Below, one piece after another: positions 24,824 to 34,008 of a stretch of 58,719 bases of DNA; positions within the stretch are counted from its first letter, which is position 1; every line of letters begins with the position of its first letter. Both the position numbers and the translations under genes were made by a program. Where the stretch lies: positions 1-58,719 of the forward strand of contig NZ_CAJODG010000011.1 of the NCBI RefSeq assembly GCF_905233635.1, read 5' to 3'. Source of the DNA: Selenomonas sp. AE3005. Its GTDB lineage: Bacteria; Bacillota; Negativicutes; Selenomonadales; Selenomonadaceae. Below the pieces are notes generated by a model. That model searched no databases, was not told the origin of the DNA, and worked only from the letters and a program-made list of their open reading frames with translations.

Positions 24824-24852
24824 TTGCATAATGGTAAATTATTCGTTAAAAT
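24824..24852 (+). promoter_or_regulatory. Promoter for the small coiled-coil gene
   Basis: TTGCAT (24824-24829), a 17-bp spacer and TAAAAT (24847-24852) sit in very AT-rich DNA about 40 bp before the next start. TTTACCA/TGGTAAA (about 24810-24838) can form a weak hairpin that may end the his transcript. Confidence 0.65.
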
Positions 24853-24890
24853 AATAAAAGATAATTTTTATTTTAAAGGAGAAATGAACC

Positions 24891-25094
24891 ATGGCAAGAA
24901 AAGCAAATTACGAAGAGAAAATTAACGCTATCGAAGAAAAGATTTCCAAAAAGCAGGACGAGATTAAAGCTCTGAAAGCACAGCTGAGCGAAATTAAAGC
25001 TAAGAAAGCTCAGGACGATTACAAAGAACTGACGGAATACATGACGGCTAACAACCTGTCTGCAGCTGAAGTTTTGGCACGTATCAACGGCTAA
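24891..25094 (+). CDS. Small coiled-coil protein, unknown function
   Basis: A 67-residue charged protein. Residues 5-45 form a heptad-like Lys/Glu/Ile pattern (EEKINAIEEKISKKQDEIKALKAQLSEIKAKK), almost certainly a coiled coil. The short C-terminal part (YKELTEYMTANNLSAAEVLARING) resembles a small helical tail. It has AAAGGAGA before the ATG, its own promoter and a strong terminator, which suggests an abundant independent product. No signal peptide is present. I do not recognise the family; dimerisation or a nucleoid/cell-structure role would be guesswork. Confidence 0.8.
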   Translation: MARKANYEEKINAIEEKISKKQDEIKALKAQLSEIKAKKAQDDYKELTEYMTANNLSAAEVLARING

Positions 25095-25123
25095 GATAAA
25101 GCAAATTAAAACTGTATGTTTTA

Positions 25124-25156
25124 GGGAGCATTGCCTTAGGGCAATGCTCCTTTTTT
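25124..25156 (+). terminator. Strong Rho-independent terminator
   Basis: GGAGCATTGCC and GGCAATGCTCC form a perfect 11-bp stem with a TTAG loop, followed by six T. Confidence 0.95.
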
Positions 25157-25212
25157 GCAGGATATTGTTTTTTTTTAGCGAATACATAAATTATTAAAGG
25201 GGGCGTTTAGAT

Positions 25213-26193
25213 ATGGATGCGCAGAGATTGCGTGATTTTTTGGCCGCCAAACCGGAACAATGTCATGTGCTGGTTGTCGGTGACATAATGCTTGATAAAT
25301 ATTATTATGGTGATGTTACGCGAATTTCCGGGGAGGCACCAGTACCCATAACAAGGGTTAATTCGTCATCGGAAAAACTCGGCGGCAGTGCCAATATTGC
25401 GTACAGTTTGGCTGTGCTGGGCTGCCGGGTAAGTATTGCCGGCTTTGTGGGACGGGATTCGCATTGTGAAAGTCTGGTGGAACGTTTTAAGAACTACGGT
25501 ATTGATACCGACGGGCTTATCTATACAGAACGTCCCACGACCACCAAAGTGCGTATTATGAGCGGCAATCAGCAGATGTTCCGCCTGGATTTCGAAGATG
25601 ACCGGCCGATAGCTTTGCAGGATATGGCGCGCTATGAGCAGTACATTGGCGAAAAACTCAGCGAGAGTCTGGACTGTGTGATTATTTCTGACCATGCCAA
25701 TGGTGCCTGCACGGACGCCTCCTGCAGCTGGATTATAGAAAAATGTCATAATCACGGCGTTCCGGTAGTGGTGGATATGAGTGCCGCGACCTGGGTTAAT
25801 TACCGCAAAGCTGATTATGTGGTAGCGAACTTAAAAAGAATCAATAAAGAGCTGTTGCAGCCGGCTGAGAATGAGGACAGTGCTGTGGAGAAAGCCTGCC
25901 ATTATCTCATGCGTAAATTCCATGTGAAAAACGTAATTGCCACCAGGTCACAGAAGGGCTTGTCACTGGTGCGGACTGATGAGACGGTGCATATTCCAAC
26001 CGAGGCGCAGGAATTATTCGATGTCCTGGGTGCTACAGACGCCGTGACGGCGGTGTTTGGCCTGGCTGTGGCCGGAGGACTGCCACCGGCTTTAGGGGCG
26101 TATTTGGCCAATTTAGCAGCCAGCCGCGTTGTGACCAGACTGGGGACTTATGCGGTCACGCGTGAAGAACTTGCTGAACTGCTTATTTCCTAA
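25213..26193 (+). CDS. PfkB-family kinase, divergent HldE/RfaE1-like
   Basis: A 326-residue ribokinase-fold protein closest in layout to the kinase half of HldE, which phosphorylates D-beta-heptose-7-phosphate for LPS core synthesis. HldE-like marks are VVGDIMLDKYYYGDVTRISGEAPVPI, EKLGGSANIAYSLAVLG and NQQMFRLDFED. Several usual sites are altered. The DYGKG loop reads SDHANGAC, the VDPKG strand reads VDMSAATW, and the GAGD anion-hole motif reads GATD, which keeps the catalytic aspartate position. The nucleotidyltransferase half is absent. It may phosphorylate a different sugar or be impaired. It stands alone, with terminators on both sides. Confidence 0.75.
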   Translation: MDAQRLRDFLAAKPEQCHVLVVGDIMLDKYYYGDVTRISGEAPVPITRVNSSSEKLGGSANIAYSLAVLGCRVSIAGFVGRDSHCESLVERFKNYGIDTDGLIYTERPTTTKVRIMSGNQQMFRLDFEDDRPIALQDMARYEQYIGEKLSESLDCVIISDHANGACTDASCSWIIEKCHNHGVPVVVDMSAATWVNYRKADYVVANLKRINKELLQPAENEDSAVEKACHYLMRKFHVKNVIATRSQKGLSLVRTDETVHIPTEAQELFDVLGATDAVTAVFGLAVAGGLPPALGAYLANLAASRVVTRLGTYAVTREELAELLIS

Positions 26194-26205
26194 ATAATAA
26201 CGCTG

Positions 26206-26236
26206 ACGCCTATGGTAAATTTTTGCCATAGGCGTT
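26206..26236 (+). terminator. Hairpin terminator after the PfkB-like gene
   Basis: ACGCCTATGG and CCATAGGCGT form a 10-bp stem with a T-rich loop, followed by TATAATTATT. The T run is weak. Confidence 0.6.
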
Positions 26237-26288
26237 ATAATTATTGAAGTGCAAAGTAAACTTATGTTTGATATACAGGAGTGATTTT

Positions 26289-29204
26289 GTGAAGATAAAT
26301 GACCGTATACATGGTTTTAAAGTAATAAATCGCAGTGAAAGCAAGGAGACGAGTTCAGTCGCGTGGACTTTTGAGCACGAAAAGAGCGGCGCCCGTCTCT
26401 TTTTCTTGGAAAATGATGATGACAATAAGGTATTTTCCATCAGCTTCCGCACACCGCCGGTGGATGATACCGGTGTGGCGCATATCGTGGAGCATTCTAC
26501 CTTGTGCGGCAGCCGCAAGTACCCGCTGAAGGAGCCCTTTGTGGAACTGGTGAAGGGGTCGCTGAACACTTTCTTAAATGCCATGACCTATCCGGATAAG
26601 ACCATGTATCCGGTGGCCAGCCGCAACGACAAGGACTTCCAGAACCTGATGGACGTTTACCTTGATGCGGTGTTCTATCCCTATATGCTGGAAAATCCGC
26701 AGGTGCTGATGCAGGAAGGCTGGCATTATGAGATTGAAAAGCCGGAGGACCCTCTGGTGTACAGCGGTGTTGTCTATAATGAAATGAAGGGCGCACTGTC
26801 GGCACCGGACGATTTGCTCGAAAGCCGGATTATGGCAGCCTTGTATCCGGATACTACCTATGGCTATGAGTCCGGTGGTGACCCCGAGGCCATTCCGTCC
26901 CTGACTTATGAGATGTTCAAGGACTTCCATCAGCGCTATTATCACCCGAGCAACAGTTATATTTACCTCTATGGTGATTTGGATATCGAGGAAAAACTGG
27001 CTTATCTTGATAAGGAGTATCTGTCTAACTTTGAACGTATCGCAGTTACGTCGCAGATTGAAAAACAGCAGCCTTTTGCCGGTTTACAGCGGCAGAACCT
27101 CCAGTATCCGGCCAGCCCGGACGAGGACACGGCCGAAAAATCCTTCCTGTCCCTGAGCTGGGTTATGGGCGACTCCCTGAATCTGCAGGACGCCATGGGG
27201 CTGGAAATCCTGGAACACGCTTTACTGCGCACGCAGGCTGCGCCCCTGCGCAAGGCCCTCATTGATGCCCAGCTGGGCAAGGATGTTGATTCCAATTACG
27301 AAGAGGATATTCTGCAGCCGTTCTTCAGTATTGTCATCAATAATTCTGAGGTAGACCGCGCAGATACGTTCTATAATCTCGTTTTTGACACCCTGAAAAA
27401 ACTGGCGGATGAAGGCATTGACAAAACTCTGTTGGAGGCCTCCATCAACCTGCTGGAATTCCGTTTGCGTGAGGCTGATTTCGGTTCTGCACCCAAGGGG
27501 CTTATCTATGGTATCCGCATTATGCGTACCTGGCTCTATGATGGCACTCCGGAAGATGTACTGGCTTACGAAGATATCGTTAAGGCCATGAAGGACGGCC
27601 TGCATAATGGCTATTTTGAAGACCTGATTCGCCGTTACTTCCTCAACAATCCGCATGCCGCCCTGCTGACCATGGCACCGAGTACGACGATGGCCGCAGA
27701 ACGGGAAAAGGCTCAAGTTGAGCTTTTGGCTAAGAAAAAGGAAAGCATGAGTGCTGACGAGCTGCAGGAACTGGTGGCCGCCAATAAGGCACTCAAAGAA
27801 CGCCAGCAGAGTGTGGATACGGAAGAGGCCCTGGCCAAGATTCCCGTGTTAAAGCTCAGCGACGTGCGGCAGAAAATCTATGACCTGCCGCTGGCAGAAC
27901 GGGATATCGCCGGCACGAAGATTCTCTTTAGTGATGTGGATACGCATGGCATCACGTATTTAAGTCTGCTGTTTGACGCCGCAACCGTGCCGCAGGAAGA
28001 TATCCCCTATGCATTCCTGCTGAGTGAACTTATGGGCAGTGTCGACACGGACAAGCACAGCTATGCGGAACTGGCTAATTTGAAAAATCTCCATACCGGC
28101 GGCATTGCTTACGATATCGTCACCTATACCAGAAAAGATGAGCCTGATTCCAGCATGCCCAAGTTTAAGATTAAGGCCAAGGTCCTGCGGGAAAAAATGC
28201 CGCAGCTTTTGGAACTGTTGCAGGAGATTATTCAAGGCAGCTGCTATGGTGATGAAAAACGTATCCGCGAGCTGCTCGAGCAGGAACAGTCTACGATTGA
28301 ACAGAATCTGCAGCGTTCGGCTCATCAGGTGGTCAGCTCCCGTCTGGCCGGGTATCTGACTCCGGCCGGCCGTTATGCAGATGAAGGCGGCCTGCCGTTC
28401 TATCCCTTTATCAAGGAACTGCTGGCTGATTATCCGGCTAAACTGCCGGAATTGCAGGCAAAGGTTGCGGCCGTGGCCCAAAAGATATTTACGACCAGCA
28501 ACCTCATTGTGAGCGTAACTGACAATGAGGAACATTATGAGGAATTTGCCGCAAAATTTGCCGCTTTCCAGGAACAACTCAGCCATGAGGAATATCCGGC
28601 CCAAGTATATCACTGGGATTTACAGCCCAAGAATGAAGGCCTTACGTCCTCGAGTCGCGTGCAGTACGTAGGCAAGGGCGCAAACTTCCTGAAACTTGGC
28701 TACGAGTTTACGGGCACCATGCATGTACTGGAAACCTTGCTGCGCTATGATTACTTCTGGACGCAGATTCGCGTTTTGGGCGGTGCTTATGGGGCCTTTA
28801 CGAGCTTTAACCGCAACGGTATGATGTACTTTGGTTCCTACCGTGATCCGAATCTTACTGAAACCTTGGCGGTCTTTGATGGAACAGCAGATTATGTACG
28901 CAATTTCACCGCCTCGGAGCGTGAAATGGATAAGTATATCATTGGGACCATGAGTAACATTGATACGCCGCTTACGCCGCAGATGAAGGGCGCGGCAGCT
29001 GCAACCTGCTGGCTCCGCGGGATTACGGCCGCAGACCGGCAGAAATCCCGTGACGAGATTTTGGCAACGCGGCAGGAAGATGTCCGCGCTATGGCTGACC
29101 TCATCGACAGCTGCATGCATGAGAATGTCTTCTGCGTGTTCGGCGGCCAGGAAAAGATTAACGAGCATAAGGACGTTTTCGGTGAGGTGCGCCCGGCGCT
29201 TTGA
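26289..29204 (+). CDS. M16C zinc metallopeptidase (presequence protease/Cym1-like)
   Basis: Large M16 peptidase of 971 residues, the usual length for the PreP/Cym1/FalC-type single-chain enzymes that degrade peptides inside a closed chamber. The inverted zinc motif HXXEH is H65, E68 and H69 (HIVEHSTLCGS), and the distal glutamate is probably in YNEMKGA (about 150). The M16C-associated middle domain and a second, inactive half follow. The start is GTG at 26289, 7 bp after AGGAG. An in-frame TTG further upstream has no ribosome binding site. No signal peptide is seen, so it is cytoplasmic and likely involved in peptide turnover. Confidence 0.9.
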   Translation: MKINDRIHGFKVINRSESKETSSVAWTFEHEKSGARLFFLENDDDNKVFSISFRTPPVDDTGVAHIVEHSTLCGSRKYPLKEPFVELVKGSLNTFLNAMTYPDKTMYPVASRNDKDFQNLMDVYLDAVFYPYMLENPQVLMQEGWHYEIEKPEDPLVYSGVVYNEMKGALSAPDDLLESRIMAALYPDTTYGYESGGDPEAIPSLTYEMFKDFHQRYYHPSNSYIYLYGDLDIEEKLAYLDKEYLSNFERIAVTSQIEKQQPFAGLQRQNLQYPASPDEDTAEKSFLSLSWVMGDSLNLQDAMGLEILEHALLRTQAAPLRKALIDAQLGKDVDSNYEEDILQPFFSIVINNSEVDRADTFYNLVFDTLKKLADEGIDKTLLEASINLLEFRLREADFGSAPKGLIYGIRIMRTWLYDGTPEDVLAYEDIVKAMKDGLHNGYFEDLIRRYFLNNPHAALLTMAPSTTMAAEREKAQVELLAKKKESMSADELQELVAANKALKERQQSVDTEEALAKIPVLKLSDVRQKIYDLPLAERDIAGTKILFSDVDTHGITYLSLLFDAATVPQEDIPYAFLLSELMGSVDTDKHSYAELANLKNLHTGGIAYDIVTYTRKDEPDSSMPKFKIKAKVLREKMPQLLELLQEIIQGSCYGDEKRIRELLEQEQSTIEQNLQRSAHQVVSSRLAGYLTPAGRYADEGGLPFYPFIKELLADYPAKLPELQAKVAAVAQKIFTTSNLIVSVTDNEEHYEEFAAKFAAFQEQLSHEEYPAQVYHWDLQPKNEGLTSSSRVQYVGKGANFLKLGYEFTGTMHVLETLLRYDYFWTQIRVLGGAYGAFTSFNRNGMMYFGSYRDPNLTETLAVFDGTADYVRNFTASEREMDKYIIGTMSNIDTPLTPQMKGAAAATCWLRGITAADRQKSRDEILATRQEDVRAMADLIDSCMHENVFCVFGGQEKINEHKDVFGEVRPAL

Positions 29205-29220
29205 CGGGAGAAAAGCCCCA

Positions 29221-29249
29221 TTGAAAAAGCTGTCTGTAAATGGTAGGAT
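29221..29249 (+). promoter_or_regulatory. Promoter for the L,D-transpeptidase gene
   Basis: TTGAAA (29221-29226), a 17-bp spacer and TAGGAT (29244-29249). An inverted repeat TTGAC-CT-GTCAA lies just downstream (about 29269-29280). Confidence 0.55.
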
Positions 29250-29306
29250 ATTAAGGTGACAAGTCGGATTGACCTGTCAAATTTAGGAGAGAAAAGAGAG
29301 AAAAAA

Positions 29307-30530
29307 ATGCTCAGGAATATTTGTGCAAGTGTGTTAGGTTCGCTTATCTTAGCCGGAAGTTTTACTCCCGGGGCTATGGCGGCAACAGCTGCCAATGAGG
29401 CACCGACCTTTGCTGACGTTATGGTGCAGCAAAAGGTACCGGATACGGCAACTCCCAAGATGGAGAATAAGAAACAGGAAAAGGCTGCCCCCGCTGCCCC
29501 GGCTGCGGCCAATATGGAAGACCTGCGGATTTCCATAAATCTGGCAGCCCGTTCGCTGGCGGTGTTTGCCGGGGCGGAAAAAATCCGTTTATATCCCATA
29601 GGTCCGGGTACAGCCTATACACCGACGCCGACGGGCTACTACAAAATCCGCTCCAAGGATGTAAATCCTTCGTGGATTAACCCGGAAAATGGCGATGTTA
29701 TTCCTTCGGGGCCGTCCTGTCCTTTAGGTTATCGCTGGATGGAACTGCAGGGCAATTATGGCATTCATGGTACCAATAAGCCGGATTCCATTGGCCATTA
29801 TGTGTCCAATGGCTGTATCCGCATGCTGGAAAGTGATGTTGAGGCCCTGTTTGACCTCGTGAAAATCGGCACGCCGGTAGAAATTACCTACAACCGCGTA
29901 GTGGTAGAAAAACTGGCCGATAACAACGTTGTTTACTATATATATCCGGACGGTTATGGCTGGCAGAACATCAGCGTGGCAGACGTCAATAAGTGGCTGG
30001 CCGGCTATGGTGTATCCGGGTTTGTAAGCAATGACGAAATCGAGGCTAAAATCAATGCCTCCGATGGGGAACCTACTTATGTCGGTCAGGTTTACCCCCT
30101 GTTCGTCAATGGCGTAAAAATGAAGAATAAGGCTGTTATTAAGAATGGCGTAACTTATCTGCCGGCAATTGACCTGGCTGAGGCCACCCATATTGACCTG
30201 GGCTGGAACAATAAGACACAAAAACTTATCAGCACCGTGGGGGTAGCTGACGGTTTTGACAAGAAGGACGTTCTCTACTGCAAGCTCGATGGTGCAGCGG
30301 CGCTCTTTAAACTGACCGGTCAGGTGGAAAATGGCAGCTTTATATTGAAGAACATGCCGCAGGCTGTGGAAAACAAACAGCAGCCGGCAGATAATAAAGC
30401 CGAAAAGCCGGCCGGCAAAGTGGTGACTGACCCTGTAGCTCAGGAAATGTCCCAGAACAAGAAAGCTGTTCAGGCTGACAGTAAAAACCAGGTCATTAAA
30501 CAGGATAGCAAAAAACAAACTACCAAATAA
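29307..30530 (+). CDS. Secreted L,D-transpeptidase (YkuD domain)
   Basis: Exported cell-wall enzyme of 407 residues. A signal peptide ends at about residue 27 (GAMA before ATAA). An Ala/Pro/Lys linker follows. The YkuD domain (about 75-190) has the catalytic set HGTNKPDSIGHYVSNGCIRM, with the nucleophilic Cys in the SNGCIR segment. A C-terminal region (about 225-350) reads like a copper-amine-oxidase-N/stalk type repeat (YPLFVNGVKMKNKAVIKNG), and the last 50 residues are polar and Lys/Gln-rich. The ATG at 29307 is preceded by AGGAGAG. It probably cross-links peptidoglycan or anchors envelope proteins. It stands as a single gene. Confidence 0.88.
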   Translation: MLRNICASVLGSLILAGSFTPGAMAATAANEAPTFADVMVQQKVPDTATPKMENKKQEKAAPAAPAAANMEDLRISINLAARSLAVFAGAEKIRLYPIGPGTAYTPTPTGYYKIRSKDVNPSWINPENGDVIPSGPSCPLGYRWMELQGNYGIHGTNKPDSIGHYVSNGCIRMLESDVEALFDLVKIGTPVEITYNRVVVEKLADNNVVYYIYPDGYGWQNISVADVNKWLAGYGVSGFVSNDEIEAKINASDGEPTYVGQVYPLFVNGVKMKNKAVIKNGVTYLPAIDLAEATHIDLGWNNKTQKLISTVGVADGFDKKDVLYCKLDGAAALFKLTGQVENGSFILKNMPQAVENKQQPADNKAEKPAGKVVTDPVAQEMSQNKKAVQADSKNQVIKQDSKKQTTK

Positions 30531-30564
30531 TTAAACACAGGCAACAACCAAGGGAGGAATAGGC

Positions 30565-33177
30565 TTGAGCCAGCGTTTTGTGATTTTAGACGGCAGCAGC
30601 CTTATGTATCGTGCTTTTTATGCACTGCCGCCGTTGACGGATTCCCGTGGCGAACCAACTAATGCAATTTTTGGCTTTTCCAATATGCTCACCAAGATTA
30701 TGGGGGAGCTGCAGCCGGATAAGCTGGTAATTGCCTTTGATAAGGGCCGCCAGACCTTTCGTACTGAGCGCTACGCTGAGTACAAAGGCACCCGGGACAA
30801 AACACCGGAAGAGCTCCTCGCCCAAATTCCGCTGCTGCATGAATTTGCAGCAGCTTTTGGTATTTCATTTATCGAAAAAGAGCGCTATGAGGCCGATGAT
30901 ATCATTGGTACGCTTAGCACTCAGGCGGCAGGAGCAGGTCATGAGGTAATGGTAATCACGGGGGACCGTGATGCCCTGCAGTTGGTGCGTCCTAATTTGC
31001 AGGTCCTTTTGACCAAGAAGGGCATTTCAGAGATGAAAACCTATGATGAGGCCGCTTTCAGGGAGGAATACGGCTTTGAACCCATCCGGCTGATTGACTT
31101 AAAGGGGCTGATGGGGGATACGTCTGACAATATTCCCGGAGTGCCGGGAGTAGGGCCCAAGACAGCCAGCAAGCTGTTAATTGAATATGGTACGCTGGAG
31201 GAAGTACTGGCGCATATTGATGACATCTCCGGCAAAAAACTTAAGGAACGGCTGATGGAAAACAAAGAGCAGGCCCTGCTGTCAAAGGAATTGGCTGCTA
31301 TCGAATGCAATGTGCCGGACCTTACGCTGGACTGGGAGGCTTATGCTGTTACCCCGGACCATGTGCGCATGCAGACATTTTGTGACCGTTATGAATTGCG
31401 GGCGGTCTGGAAAAATTTTGTCAAGCTCTATGGTGAAGGTGATACGGCCCCGGTCTTAGACTTTTCGCAGCCGGCGTCGGAAAATATCGACCTGACCAGC
31501 AAGACCTGGACGGCAGCGGAAGTTACAGAAAAGCTGGCGGCAGCTGAGGCTTTGGCCATAAGCGGCATTTTTGCCGGCAAGGCTCCCTTTGCCAAACTAA
31601 CCGGTGTGGCCTTATGCACCCTGCCGGCCCATGAACACGGTTTTGTAACCGCTGAGGGTGAACCCTATGAAAAACTGCTCGCCGTTTTAGGTAGTGTGCC
31701 AACAGTGGCACTTAGCGGCCTTAAGGCCTATTATCAGGCAGGCTGGCAGCCGGCAGAAAATTTCCTGGATACGGAACTGGCAGCTTACCTGCTGCACCCC
31801 GAGTCCAACCGTTATCAGGTCGAGAATCTGGCGCAGGAATATCTGGGACAGACTTTGCCGGAAGGGTTGACAGACGCACAGGAAAAAGCTGTCTGGGAAT
31901 CTGATATTTTGGCTGAGGTACAGCAGATGTTGACAGCCAAACTGCAGGAACTTGGCATGCAGGAACTGTACAGCAAAATTGAACTGCCGCTGGTAGAAGT
32001 ACTGGCCAGCATGGAACAGAAAGGCATTTATATCAACCGTCAGGAACTTGATAGCAAGGGGCAGGAATTAAGCGCCAGATTGGACAGCCTGCAGCAGGAT
32101 ATTTACACGCTGGCCGGCCGGGATTTTAATATCAATTCGCCCAAGCAGCTGGGGGAGGTCCTGTTTGAGGACTTGCAGCTGCCGCCGGTCAAAAAGACGA
32201 AAACCGGTTATTCGACCAACGCCGAGGTTTTGGAAACACTGCGCGATAAACATCCTGTGGTGGAACTGGTGCTTAATTATCGTACCCTTAGCAAGCTGAA
32301 ATCCACGTATATCGATGGTATGCGTGACCTGATTGGTGATACCGGGCGTATCTACACCACTTTCAATCAGACGGTGACAGCAACGGGCAGGCTGTCAAGC
32401 TCTGACCCGAACCTGCAGAACATTCCCGTGCGTACGGAAGAAGGCCGTACGATAAGGGCGCTGTTCGAACCAGGTGAGGGGTATGACTACCTGCTGTCGG
32501 CTGATTACTCGCAGATTGAACTGCGTATTTTGGCGCATATGTCCGCTGATGAGCGCTTTATCGACGCTTTTGTGCAGAATCAGGATATCCATGCACGGAC
32601 GGCCGCCGAAGTTTTTAATGTGCCGCTTAGCGAAGTGGACAGCACGTTGCGCCGTCATGCCAAGGCCGTAAACTTTGGTATCGTCTATGGTATCAGCGAT
32701 TTTGGCCTGGCCAAGGATTTGCATATCGAAAAGAAGGAAGCCAAACGGTATATTGATAATTATTTTGCACGCTACACGGGGGTTAAGGCCTTTTTGGACA
32801 AGACCGTGGAGCAGGCTCATCAGGACGGCTATGTAAAGACGATGTTTGACCGCCGCCGGGAACTGGCGGCCATTAACAGCCGCAACTTTATGCAGCGTTC
32901 GCTGGCTGAGCGCATGGCCATGAATACGCCGATACAGGGGACGGCGGCCGATATCATCAAGCTGGCCATGATAAGTGTGTATAAAGAACTGCAGGCAGCC
33001 GGGGTAAAAAGCCGGATTCTCCTGCAGGTGCACGATGAACTGGTACTGGAAGTGGTAGAGTCCGAAATGGACAAGGTGCAGGGCATATTGAAAAAGGCGA
33101 TGGAGCAGGTAGTAAAACTCTCCGTGCCGCTGCTTATCGATATGCATGCCGGTAAGAATTGGGCGGAGGCGAAGTAA
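30565..33177 (+). CDS. polA: DNA polymerase I
   Basis: Repair and Okazaki-fragment polymerase of 870 residues. The 5' nuclease domain (about 1-290) starts with FVILDGSSLMYRAFYALPPL and has DADDI-like YEADDIIG and GDRDALQLV. The middle domain (about 300-470) lacks the DxE and YxxxD residues of an active 3'-5' exonuclease, so proofreading is probably absent. The polymerase domain has motif A with D647 (DYSQIELRILAHMS), motif B (RRHAKAVNFGIVYGIS) and motif C with D824 (QVHDELVLEV). Start is TTG at 30565, 7 bp after GGGAGGA. The mutM gene starts one base after the stop, forming a repair unit. Confidence 0.96.
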   Translation: MSQRFVILDGSSLMYRAFYALPPLTDSRGEPTNAIFGFSNMLTKIMGELQPDKLVIAFDKGRQTFRTERYAEYKGTRDKTPEELLAQIPLLHEFAAAFGISFIEKERYEADDIIGTLSTQAAGAGHEVMVITGDRDALQLVRPNLQVLLTKKGISEMKTYDEAAFREEYGFEPIRLIDLKGLMGDTSDNIPGVPGVGPKTASKLLIEYGTLEEVLAHIDDISGKKLKERLMENKEQALLSKELAAIECNVPDLTLDWEAYAVTPDHVRMQTFCDRYELRAVWKNFVKLYGEGDTAPVLDFSQPASENIDLTSKTWTAAEVTEKLAAAEALAISGIFAGKAPFAKLTGVALCTLPAHEHGFVTAEGEPYEKLLAVLGSVPTVALSGLKAYYQAGWQPAENFLDTELAAYLLHPESNRYQVENLAQEYLGQTLPEGLTDAQEKAVWESDILAEVQQMLTAKLQELGMQELYSKIELPLVEVLASMEQKGIYINRQELDSKGQELSARLDSLQQDIYTLAGRDFNINSPKQLGEVLFEDLQLPPVKKTKTGYSTNAEVLETLRDKHPVVELVLNYRTLSKLKSTYIDGMRDLIGDTGRIYTTFNQTVTATGRLSSSDPNLQNIPVRTEEGRTIRALFEPGEGYDYLLSADYSQIELRILAHMSADERFIDAFVQNQDIHARTAAEVFNVPLSEVDSTLRRHAKAVNFGIVYGISDFGLAKDLHIEKKEAKRYIDNYFARYTGVKAFLDKTVEQAHQDGYVKTMFDRRRELAAINSRNFMQRSLAERMAMNTPIQGTAADIIKLAMISVYKELQAAGVKSRILLQVHDELVLEVVESEMDKVQGILKKAMEQVVKLSVPLLIDMHAGKNWAEAK

Positions 33178-33178
33178 A

Positions 33179-34003
33179 ATGCCGGAAATGCCAGAGGTGG
33201 AAATAATCCGCCGCTATTTGGATAAAATGGTGCAGGGACAGCAGATTATGTCTGTGGATATCGTCCTGCCCCGTATGATAAAATGGCCGGAACCCGAGAA
33301 GTTCCGGTTGCTGGTAACAGGCCAGCGCATTGAGTCGATGGCCCGCCGGGGAAAATACCTGCTGATGGAACTCACCGGCGGCCGGGAAGTCGTTTTTCAC
33401 CTGCGCATGACAGGCCGGCTGGTTTACGAGCCGGAAGGCGTTAATCATGACAGCCATGCCAGAGTTATCTTTAAACTGGGCAACGGAGCAAGTCTAGTCT
33501 ATGGTGATACCCGTACGCTCGGCACAATTCATGGCCTGCAGGCAGGGGAACGCTGGCGGCTTAAGGGCTTATCGGAAATGGGACCGGAGCCGTTAAGTGA
33601 TGATTTTACTGCGGAATATCTGCAGGGTGTGGCCCAAAAACGCAAGGGTGCGATAAAATCATTTTTGCTCAATCAAAAATACATCAGTGGTATTGGCAAT
33701 ATCTATGCCGATGAGGCCCTGTTTTTAGCCGGGATTCATCCCCAGCGTCCGGCCAATATGCTTACGGAAACGGAGTGCCGCAAGCTGGCAGCTGCAGTAA
33801 ATGAAGTCATTGCTGCCGGCATTGCCGATGGCGGTACGACTTTCCGGGATTACCAGAATGGTGCCGGGGGCAAGGGCGGTCATCAGGAACATCTCTACGC
33901 CTACGGCCGCACGGGGCAGCCCTGCCGTAAGTGCGGCACGCCTATGGAGCGTATTACCGTTGGCGGCCGGGGGACGCACTTTTGCCCCCAGTGCCAGGAG
34001 TGA
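33179..34003 (+). CDS. mutM: Formamidopyrimidine-DNA glycosylase
   Basis: Base-excision repair enzyme (Fpg) of 274 residues that removes 8-oxoguanine and cleaves the abasic site. The catalytic P2 and E3 follow the start (MPEMPEVEIIRRYL), which fixes the ATG at 33179 because Met removal must expose P2. K57-like lysine lies in RRGKYLLMEL. The C-terminal zinc finger has two Cys pairs, CRKC and CPQC (about 245-272). It sits between polA and coaE with almost no spacing. Confidence 0.96.
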   Translation: MPEMPEVEIIRRYLDKMVQGQQIMSVDIVLPRMIKWPEPEKFRLLVTGQRIESMARRGKYLLMELTGGREVVFHLRMTGRLVYEPEGVNHDSHARVIFKLGNGASLVYGDTRTLGTIHGLQAGERWRLKGLSEMGPEPLSDDFTAEYLQGVAQKRKGAIKSFLLNQKYISGIGNIYADEALFLAGIHPQRPANMLTETECRKLAAAVNEVIAAGIADGGTTFRDYQNGAGGKGGHQEHLYAYGRTGQPCRKCGTPMERITVGGRGTHFCPQCQE

Positions 34004-34008
34004 TGAGT

